From NCBI GenBank assembly GCA_013152045.1, contig JAADGZ010000116.1, positions 1 to 13,795 of the forward strand: a stretch of 13,795 nucleotides of DNA, in the 5' to 3' direction. Shown one piece after another: positions 7,873 to 13,795 of the stretch. Positions within the stretch are counted from its first letter, which is position 1, and every line of letters begins with the position of its first letter. This stretch comes from Gammaproteobacteria bacterium (GTDB taxonomy: Bacteria > Pseudomonadota > Gammaproteobacteria > UBA6429 > Thiohalophilaceae). The translations under genes and the position numbers were made by a program. The notes below the pieces were generated by a model, which saw only the letters and a program-made list of their open reading frames with translations, was not told the origin of the DNA and did not search any database.

Positions 7873-9243
7873 TTAATCTTCACCTATTCCAACCATCTCC
7901 AATTTTTTCATCAGGTTGTACAAGGACGGACGACTTACCCCTATAGCACTCGCAGCACGGGATATATTGTTATTATGTACAGCCAGTGACTGACGAATCA
8001 CTCGCCGCTCCGCATTCTCTCTTGCCTGTTTAAGATTAAGCGATAATACCGCGTCAGCTTCTTCCGTAAAACCAAGATCCGCCACTGAAATCCATTCGCT
8101 ATCAGCCAATACAATTGCACGTTTTACTTTATTTTCGAGTTCGCGTACGTTGCCAGGCCAGGCGTAATGTTCAATACGCCCCAGCGCACTTTCACTAAAA
8201 CCACGGATCTTCTTACCATACTGTCGATTAAATTGTTCCAAAAATGTTCGGGCAAGAAGTATAAGATCACCATCTCGTTCTCTCAGTGGAGGAATTTCAA
8301 GTACAATTCCACTAATCCTATAATACAGATCCTCACGGAATTCCTGTTTCTGAATTCGTTGATCCAAATCCTGATGCGTTGCACAGAGGATCCTTACATC
8401 AACCTGAATAGTCTTTCGAGAACCAATGGGTTCAATGATGCGTTCCTGCAAGAAACGTAACATCTTGGCTTGTAACGGAACCGGCATATCGCCGATTTCA
8501 TCGAGGAACAGAGTGCCTCCATCAGCATATTCAACTTTACCTCGAGTCCTTTTAACCGCACCCGTAAAAGCCCCTTTCTCATAACCGAACAACTCACTTT
8601 CGAGAAGATTCTCGGGTATGGCTGCACAATTCACAGCGACAAAGGGCTTATCTTTTCTGCGACTCAGGGTATGCAAAGCTTGCGCAAATAGCTCCTTGCC
8701 GGTACCACTCTCACCAAGGATTAGCGTCGTTACATCAGAAGGTCCAACCTTCTCCAGCATCCGGCAAACCTGCTGCATCTGTGGACTATCCCCCACAATA
8801 TTTCCTGTCGGCGAGGCATATTTTTGTTTGGCCAGGTCTCGGTTCTCTTCTTCCAGCTCATATAGATTGTAAGCACGATCAACAATCAATCCCAGCACAT
8901 CCGGATCGATTGGTTTCTGGTAAAAATCATAGGCACCCAGCGATACCGCTTTGAGGGCGTTTTTCCGATCATCATTTCCCGTGACAACGATCACTTTGGT
9001 ATAAGGTGCCAGCTCGAGAATTTCGGTCAGTGCCGCAAGTCCTTCCGAAGCATTGGTTGGATCCGGTGGCAAGCCAAGATCCAGGGTAACCACCGACGGA
9101 TGAACTTGCTTTATCTGTTTAAGCGCCGAAACACGATCACTAGCCAATACCACATGGTAACCTTCAAAAGACCATTTAAGCTGTTTCTGTACGCCAGGGT
9201 TGTCCTCGACAACAAGCAAGGGTTTGAGTGCGTTGTTTGACAT
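7873..9243 (-). CDS. prsR: PrsR: PEP-CTERM-box sigma-54 response regulator
   Basis: Cytoplasmic response regulator that, with PrsK and RpoN, activates sigma-54 promoters of PEP-CTERM protein genes (established for prsK/prsR in floc-forming bacteria with the XrtA exosortase). The 456-residue protein has three domains. The receiver (1-125) has acidic pocket E13/D14, phosphoacceptor D55 (VTLDLGLP), T88 and K110. The AAA+ domain (about 145-375) has Walker A GESGTGKE (177-184), the sigma-54 contact loop GAFTGA (224-229), Walker B LFLDE (245-249) and WPGNVRELE. The C-terminal Fis-type helix-turn-helix (about 424-446) is SRAASAIGVSRPSLYNLMKKL. All key residues are intact. It follows prsK by 46 nt and is probably co-transcribed; the ribosome site (AGG 8-9 nt upstream) is weak. 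No exosortase or PEP-CTERM gene is inside the window, so its targets must lie elsewhere. Confidence 0.95.
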   Translation of the reverse strand: MSNNALKPLLVVEDNPGVQKQLKWSFEGYHVVLASDRVSALKQIKQVHPSVVTLDLGLPPDPTNASEGLAALTEILELAPYTKVIVVTGNDDRKNALKAVSLGAYDFYQKPIDPDVLGLIVDRAYNLYELEEENRDLAKQKYASPTGNIVGDSPQMQQVCRMLEKVGPSDVTTLILGESGTGKELFAQALHTLSRRKDKPFVAVNCAAIPENLLESELFGYEKGAFTGAVKRTRGKVEYADGGTLFLDEIGDMPVPLQAKMLRFLQERIIEPIGSRKTIQVDVRILCATHQDLDQRIQKQEFREDLYYRISGIVLEIPPLRERDGDLILLARTFLEQFNRQYGKKIRGFSESALGRIEHYAWPGNVRELENKVKRAIVLADSEWISVADLGFTEEADAVLSLNLKQARENAERRVIRQSLAVHNNNISRAASAIGVSRPSLYNLMKKLEMVGIGED

Positions 9244-9289
9244 GAGTGAAGCCTGCTACTCTAAAAAATGGCACGTTGAGTTTTTATTG

Positions 9290-11347
9290 TTAATTATTCA
9301 AAGGGATATGCAAACTAATAGAAGTCCCTTTACCCGGTTCGCTTTCAACCTTTATTTCACCGCCCAATTCATGAATAAACTCTCGGCATTCATACATGCC
9401 GATACCCATCCCGGCGTTACCTTTCGTTGTATCAAACGGCTTAAAAAGACGTTTATTTATAAAATCATCATCCATGCCATGTCCATTATCCACAATTTGG
9501 ATAACCACAAATGGAGTTTTTTTCATCACCTTAACATGCAGAAAGCCATCGTCTGACGTTGCTTGCTGCCCATTGTCTAACAGGTGTGCTAATACATTGG
9601 CAAATCGCCTCTTCTCAAGAATAGTATGGCATTCACTGGAATCACATACAACGTCAGGCACCGGCAGGCAATGATTTTTATGCCGAGCAACATCCTGGAC
9701 CAACTTGCAAACATCAACAACGACTTTTTTTTCTTTTTGCAGCCGCTTGTTGCGCAACTGATCGAGCAACCGGTTAATATCTGCAGAGGCGTTGTTAACC
9801 GTTTCAAACATATCATCGAGAAACTCGGGATTATTTCGATGCCGTTCCGCATTACGCACAATAAGCTCAAGTTCTGCTGATATATTCTTCAGATCATGAA
9901 CCATGTAGGCCGATATCCGATTGAACACTTCAAATTGCTTTGCCTCTGCTAACACTTCCGATGTTCTCAGGACAGTAAGGTAACTGGACACCTGCTTTGC
10001 GGCTGCTTTAAGTAAATCACGATCTTCCCAGTTTATCTCTCTGGACACCAATGGATCTGCTAATACCGAAAATCCCAGCAAAGAGTTTAAACCAAATAAG
10101 GGAACAATCAGCCAGGGCCGACGGATTTTGCTTAACCAGGTCGGCAATACTAAACCTTGGTATTCTTCAGGACAGGTATCAATATTTGTCAGATTGATAA
10201 TATATCCTTTCTGTTCGAAAAATTGAACCAGGCTACTACCTTCTATTTCAGTAGCATCAACTCGATCTGCCTGCCATGCTGCTATATTTCGATAACAGTT
10301 ATTATTTTCATGCAACCAAATCAGGCTCGAGCGCGCATCGACAAGTCGAGCGAGCACTCTGGTTGCTGAAATGAAGCCGTTACTGTCATCCTTTTGATTA
10401 CTTAGTTCACCCGTTAACTGCAACCATTCCTTTCGATAATCATATTTATTTTTATAGAAATTCTTGCCTAGAAATACTCTTAAATTGGCCCGCAATTGCC
10501 CGGAAAAAAGCACAGCAAGCAACAAAATGATCGCCAACGAAAAAAATACAGTCTGAGCAACACGTCCCCAGCTACCACCATGATCACGCAGATAATAACC
10601 AACACCCGCCATCAGCAAAAGATAAAGACCACCACCAAGAATCGCTGTCGTAGTCAGAACAATATCGCGAGAAACAAATACATTCAGCGACCATTCCCTG
10701 TTTCTGGCTGCGGCTAAAACCAACATTGGGACTGAAATGAGACTAATAAATCCACGCGCATTCCATAAACCGGGGTCCATACCACGGAACAGCAACGCAT
10801 TAGCGTAGAAATAAAAATCATAGGCGAAAATCCCACCGACACCTATAAAAAGATACTTGATCGCCCAGCGATGTTGTAGCGATAGATTGCGAAAAAGCTG
10901 TTCGATAATGGTGAGTCCAATAATCGACATTATCAAATGACCGGCAAACAAAAAGGCCATCGGATAGCCATACAGAACCCGTCCATCAAAACGTGGGAAT
11001 ACAAAATCCATCAGCAAAACAAGACAGCCAAAACCAATACTGGATAACAATGCGGAACGCTGGAATCGCCGATAACCAGGATTATTGCTGGCTGCCGAAT
11101 CAAATAACTTGATTAAAAAAACATACCAGGCAAGGTATCGCAGTACCTCGAATGTTTGATAAGCACTAGCCTGATCTACCGACTTGATTGCAACCTGGCT
11201 TGCAAGACCCGCCCACACTGCGTTTATCAGGGCTACCGCTGCCAGCAATACGCCACGATTCCCACCACGCCAGCTGGTTACCAACAGAACGGCGAATAGA
11301 ACAAATGCCAGCGATGCACTTAGATAACTGAATAATCCCAAATTCAT
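9290..11347 (-). CDS. prsK: PrsK: XrtA/PEP-CTERM system histidine kinase
   Basis: Membrane sensor kinase partner of PrsR. The 685-residue protein opens with a large membrane domain (about 1-290, roughly eight hydrophobic helices), which is the characteristic PrsK N-terminus. A GAF-like sensory region follows (about 320-455). The dimerisation/phosphoacceptor segment has H484 in YMVHDLKN, the signature of this kinase group. The ATPase domain (about 580-683) has the N-box around N584/N592 (NVLAHLLDNGQQA), G1 box DNGHGM (620-625), F box LFKPFDTTKG, and G2 box GMGIGM (646-651), so it should be an active kinase. The signal sensed is unknown. The start ATG at 11347 has no clear Shine-Dalgarno but matches the expected hydrophobic N-terminus. 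First gene of the prsKR pair; it is transcribed divergently from cbbQ across 392 bp. Confidence 0.95.
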   Translation of the reverse strand: MNLGLFSYLSASLAFVLFAVLLVTSWRGGNRGVLLAAVALINAVWAGLASQVAIKSVDQASAYQTFEVLRYLAWYVFLIKLFDSAASNNPGYRRFQRSALLSSIGFGCLVLLMDFVFPRFDGRVLYGYPMAFLFAGHLIMSIIGLTIIEQLFRNLSLQHRWAIKYLFIGVGGIFAYDFYFYANALLFRGMDPGLWNARGFISLISVPMLVLAAARNREWSLNVFVSRDIVLTTTAILGGGLYLLLMAGVGYYLRDHGGSWGRVAQTVFFSLAIILLLAVLFSGQLRANLRVFLGKNFYKNKYDYRKEWLQLTGELSNQKDDSNGFISATRVLARLVDARSSLIWLHENNNCYRNIAAWQADRVDATEIEGSSLVQFFEQKGYIINLTNIDTCPEEYQGLVLPTWLSKIRRPWLIVPLFGLNSLLGFSVLADPLVSREINWEDRDLLKAAAKQVSSYLTVLRTSEVLAEAKQFEVFNRISAYMVHDLKNISAELELIVRNAERHRNNPEFLDDMFETVNNASADINRLLDQLRNKRLQKEKKVVVDVCKLVQDVARHKNHCLPVPDVVCDSSECHTILEKRRFANVLAHLLDNGQQATSDDGFLHVKVMKKTPFVVIQIVDNGHGMDDDFINKRLFKPFDTTKGNAGMGIGMYECREFIHELGGEIKVESEPGKGTSISLHIPLNN

Positions 11348-11384
11348 TTTTTAATACTGATTGCGCGCATGGCTCATATTAACA

Positions 11385-11400
11385 TGCTACACAATACCCA
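11385..11400 (-). promoter_or_regulatory. Candidate sigma-54 promoter for prsKR
   Basis: Read on the minus strand, TGGGTATTGTGTAGCA has the essential GG-N10-GC spacing and matches the TGGCACG-N4-TTGCA consensus at about 7 of 11 defined positions. Transcription would start near 11374, some 27 nt before prsK. PrsR is itself a sigma-54 activator, so this would fit autoregulation. The match is weak and could be chance. Confidence 0.3.
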
Positions 11401-11647
11401 TCGTTTCACAAGGTTAGATACAAATCCTGTAGCAGGCAAAAATGAAAAAAATTTAAGTATCTTCAACAAAGACACCAATAAAATCTGCCCCCCACCAAAG
11501 GATCACTAACTTATTGAAAATACTACTGTAATTTCGTCTATGGAAGTTCGATTGGCGACTAACTATCACTGCGTGCAGAAACCCTAAATATCAATCAAAT
11601 AAATCAGGGCAATAACATACTTTATACTATTACCCTGTCATCTCCGT

Positions 11648-11688
11648 TTAAATTATATAATATTTAAGTTTGGTATTAGCTCAATACC
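11648..11688. promoter_or_regulatory. Palindromic A+T-rich elements upstream of cbbQ
   Basis: TTAAAT-(8 nt)-ATTTAA (11648-11667) and GGTATT-AGCTC-AATACC (11672-11688) are perfect 6-bp inverted repeats 50-90 bp before cbbQ. A TATAAT (11656-11661) lies in the centre of the first, so a protein bound there could block or direct a cbbQO promoter. A LysR-type site for CbbR is possible, but there is no good -35 box. Confidence 0.35.
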
Positions 11689-11739
11689 CTATTAGAATAG
11701 GTCTGTCTTAAAGATCAAAATCCAGCAAGGTCTACTTCT

Positions 11740-12555
11740 ATGAACCAGTCAAATATCGACATTGAACAATACAAAATAACCGAACAACCTTTTTACGAAG
11801 CACAGCAAGACGAAGTGGCTTTATATGAAGCGGCTTATGCGGCCCGCCTGCCGGTGATGATAAAAGGCCCCACCGGTTGTGGGAAATCACGCTTTATTGA
11901 ACACATGGCCTGGAAACTGGGCAAGCCTTTAATTACCGTGGCCTGCAACGAAGACATGACCGCCTCGGATTTAGTCGGGCGTTACTTGCTGGATGCCAAT
12001 GGCACACGCTGGCTGGATGGCCCATTGACCATCGCCGCACGCATTGGTGCAATTTGTTACCTGGATGAGATTGTTGAAGCACGTCAGGACACTACGGTGG
12101 TAATTCATCCGCTTACTGATCACCGCCGAACCTTGCCACTGGATAAAAAAGGTGAACTGGTTAATGCTCACCCGGATTTCCAACTGGTCATTTCCTATAA
12201 CCCCGGTTATCAAAGTTTAATGAAGGATTTGAAACAATCCACCAAACAGCGCTTTAGCGCGCTGGATTTTGATTACCCGGATTCAACGGTTGAAATCAGC
12301 ATCGTTGTCAAAGAGGCCAGTATTGATGAAGACACGGCTGGCAAATTGGTGAAAATTGCACATACCGCCCGCAACCTAAAAGGCCACGGCCTGGATGAGG
12401 GAATTTCAACCCGCTTGCTGGTTTATGCGGCAAATTTAATGAATAAAGGCATCGATGCCAAAGCAGCCTGTCGCATGGCGCTGGTACGACCGATCACCGA
12501 CGATGCAGATATTCGTAGTACTTTAGATCATGCCATTGATAGCATTTTTGGTTAG
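11740..12555 (+). CDS. cbbQ: CbbQ: MoxR-type AAA+ ATPase of the RuBisCO activase
   Basis: ATPase motor of the CbbQO RuBisCO activase. The CbbQ hexamer with one CbbO uses ATP hydrolysis to release inhibitory sugar phosphates from RuBisCO. The 271-residue length is normal for the CbbQ/NorQ/NirQ family. It shows Walker A GPTGCGKS (43-50), VACNEDMTASDLVGRYLL (67-84, family signature), Walker B CYLDE (106-110), sensor 1 in ISYNPGYQ (N154), a probable arginine finger in STKQRF (R171) and sensor 2 STRLL (R225). The family is shared with NorQ and NirQ of denitrification; the neighbouring cbbM and the cbbO partner decide for CbbQ. In organisms with two sets, the Q2O2 pair serves form II RuBisCO, which fits here. 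Here it is separated from cbbM by prsKR and has its own leader. cbbO follows after 61 nt. Confidence 0.93.
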   Translation: MNQSNIDIEQYKITEQPFYEAQQDEVALYEAAYAARLPVMIKGPTGCGKSRFIEHMAWKLGKPLITVACNEDMTASDLVGRYLLDANGTRWLDGPLTIAARIGAICYLDEIVEARQDTTVVIHPLTDHRRTLPLDKKGELVNAHPDFQLVISYNPGYQSLMKDLKQSTKQRFSALDFDYPDSTVEISIVVKEASIDEDTAGKLVKIAHTARNLKGHGLDEGISTRLLVYAANLMNKGIDAKAACRMALVRPITDDADIRSTLDHAIDSIFG

Positions 12556-12566
12556 AGATACTTTAA

Positions 12567-12602
12567 CCGCTGTAGAACCTGCCTAACATGGTTCTATGAC
12601 GG
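12567..12602 (+). promoter_or_regulatory. Hairpin in the cbbQ-cbbO spacer
   Basis: TAGAACC (12573-12579) and GGTTCTA (12590-12596) form a perfect 7-bp stem with a 10-nt loop. The stem extends outward to 12567 and 12602 through two G-U pairs, one mismatch and three G-C pairs. It ends 14 nt before the cbbO ATG and includes the only GG-containing stretch that could serve as its ribosome site. It could set the CbbQ:CbbO ratio (6:1 in the known complex). It has no T run, so it is not a terminator. Confidence 0.5.
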
Positions 12603-12616
12603 TGAAAAAATAAATC

Positions 12617-13795
12617 ATGAACGAAATCGAACTACAACTATACCGTAGCAAACTCAAATGCAGCTTCGAACAAATTGAAGACTGCTTTGAAGACTACATC
12701 CAGGATGCTCTGCGCAACTTGAGTAACGACGGTGTTGAGAAATACCTCTCGGGCGCATCACTGATCTGTATGATCGGGCGTGGCTGGGAGCCGGTCATGA
12801 TTTATCTGGAAGAAATGCCTGAGATGGCTCATCGCCTGGGCGAAGCCATACTGGAAATCGTTTCTAAATGTGTCTGGGATATGTCGCGCACCCCCAACGG
12901 CAAAGCCATTCTGCCGTTTATGCAATGCCTGCCGGAAGCCTCTCGTCGACTGGGCACACTGGAACAGATGCAGAATTTTCTCGATATTATTTTCGAGATG
13001 ATGGAAACGACCACCACCTCAGTTCACGGCATACATAAAACACATTCCAGCCAGGGATTCCCCGAACTGTTAAAACAAACGCCCTACCTGCTAAACCAGT
13101 TGTCACTCGAAGGTTTAAAAAACTGGATCGACTACGGTGTGCGCAATTATAGCAAGCACCCGGAACGACAAAAAGATTACTTCAGTTTACAATCGGCCGA
13201 CAGCAAGGCCATGCTGCAGCGTGAGCGTCATGGAACATTATTCATGGATAATGAGCGCAAACTCGATATGTATTTGCGCAGTATGTGGCAGGATAATTCT
13301 TATTTTATACCCTACTCGCCGGGCTTTGATGAACTTCGAAAACCTGTGCCTTATTATGACCACCTGGGTATTCGCGTACCCGATGTTTATGATGATTTAA
13401 ATGGGGTATCCGGAATCGATCGTTACCGGGTGACCATCGCCCATATCGCGGCCCATCGAAAATGGACGACGGCCATCATTGCCGACAACTTCAGCCCCTT
13501 TCAACGACTGGCGATCGAGCATCTTGAAGACTCGCGGGTAGAATACTTGATGCTCAAAGAATACCCGGGGCTGCGAAAATATTTACTAGCCCTGCATCCG
13601 ACACCAATTGAAGGTGAATGTAACCCTGAAAAAGAATCCTGTATACGTCACCGCCTGGCTATGTTGTCACGCGCGATCCTGGATGAAAATCATGGCTATC
13701 AAAATAAATTTGTTCTGGATTTTGTGGCACGCTTTTATGCGGCAGTAGATGCTGACGGCTCCAGCACCAAAGCAATGGCTGATATCGCCGTTTTA
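12617..13795 (+). CDS. cbbO: CbbO: RuBisCO activase subunit, N-terminal part (cut by window edge)
   Basis: Adaptor subunit of the CbbQO activase, which docks RuBisCO through a C-terminal von Willebrand factor A domain while its N-terminal region binds the CbbQ ring. The frame is open for 393 codons from MNEIELQLYRSKL to the window edge. Family members are about 750-800 residues, so roughly the last half, including the VWA domain and its metal site, lies outside. The visible part carries the NorD/CbbO-type core: HIAAH (276-280) and, 24 residues on, EDSRVE (304-309), within SPFQRLAIEHLEDSRVE. An upstream ATG in the same frame at 12596 runs into a stop after five codons, so the ATG at 12617 is the first usable start; its ribosome site is weak. 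It follows cbbQ, probably in one operon. Homology to NorD (denitrification) is expected; the context makes CbbO the better call. Confidence 0.9.
   Translation, partial: MNEIELQLYRSKLKCSFEQIEDCFEDYIQDALRNLSNDGVEKYLSGASLICMIGRGWEPVMIYLEEMPEMAHRLGEAILEIVSKCVWDMSRTPNGKAILPFMQCLPEASRRLGTLEQMQNFLDIIFEMMETTTTSVHGIHKTHSSQGFPELLKQTPYLLNQLSLEGLKNWIDYGVRNYSKHPERQKDYFSLQSADSKAMLQRERHGTLFMDNERKLDMYLRSMWQDNSYFIPYSPGFDELRKPVPYYDHLGIRVPDVYDDLNGVSGIDRYRVTIAHIAAHRKWTTAIIADNFSPFQRLAIEHLEDSRVEYLMLKEYPGLRKYLLALHPTPIEGECNPEKESCIRHRLAMLSRAILDENHGYQNKFVLDFVARFYAAVDADGSSTKAMADIAVL

Larger units (their letters stand above)
11348..11739. other. Long intergenic region between divergent prsK and cbbQ
   Basis: I find no gene in these 392 bp: they are A+T-rich with stops in all frames. 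They must hold the promoters of both prsKR and cbbQO. Visible elements are a possible sigma-54 site on the minus strand near 11385-11400 and inverted repeats at 11648-11667 and 11672-11688. The cbbQ ribosome site is AAGG, about 9 nt before the ATG. Confidence 0.6.

Noticed and set aside
9269..9284. TGGCACG on the plus strand as a sigma-54 -24 element
   Set aside because: The -12 GC is missing at the required spacing, and it would only drive transcription antisense to prsK.
9200..9556. Plus-strand open frame of 118 codons across the prsR/prsK junction
   Set aside because: It is antisense to both conserved genes and its sequence shows no domain or start signal.
12596..12613. Earlier ATG for cbbO
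   Set aside because: It reads five codons and then stops (TAA) before the ATG at 12617.

Overview
The window looks like part of the chromosome of a chemolithoautotrophic proteobacterium, probably a gamma- or betaproteobacterial sulfur or iron oxidiser. The evidence is a form II RuBisCO (CbbM) with a divergent CbbR-type regulator, a CbbQ/CbbO RuBisCO activase pair, and the PrsK/PrsR two-component system that accompanies exosortase A (XrtA)/PEP-CTERM surface-protein systems. I cannot name the genus from sequence alone.

Layout. Positions 1-4518 (minus strand) carry a cusCBA-type Cu(I)/Ag(I) RND efflux operon, read outer-membrane channel, periplasmic adaptor, inner-membrane pump; the pump is cut by the left edge. 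A small exported Cys/His/Met-containing protein (4755-5135, minus) lies upstream. Next comes a cbbR gene (5211-6131, minus) interrupted by one in-frame amber codon, then a 187-bp divergent regulatory region and cbbM (6319-7707, plus), which ends at a strong intrinsic terminator. Downstream is an unexplained perfect 24-bp inverted repeat (7800-7865). On the minus strand follow prsR (7873-9243) and prsK (9290-11347). A 392-bp intergenic region separates prsK from the plus-strand genes cbbQ (11740-12555) and cbbO (12617 to the right edge, incomplete).

How the genes work together. CbbM fixes CO2 in the Calvin cycle. CbbQ (MoxR-type AAA+ ATPase) and CbbO (von Willebrand A-domain partner) remodel inhibited RuBisCO. 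CbbR would normally control cbbM in response to metabolic state, but here it is predicted to be truncated. PrsK/PrsR form a histidine kinase/sigma-54 activator pair that drives PEP-CTERM protein expression. It sits, in opposite orientation, between cbbM and cbbQO, which in many autotrophs are adjacent. The Cus system exports periplasmic and cytosolic monovalent copper or silver.

No wholly new multi-gene system is evident. The points most worth a second look are the amber codon in cbbR, prsKR between cbbM and cbbQO with the 24-bp inverted repeat at its edge, a tandem duplication of the metal-binding module in CusB, and the unassigned small thiol-rich protein beside the cus operon.
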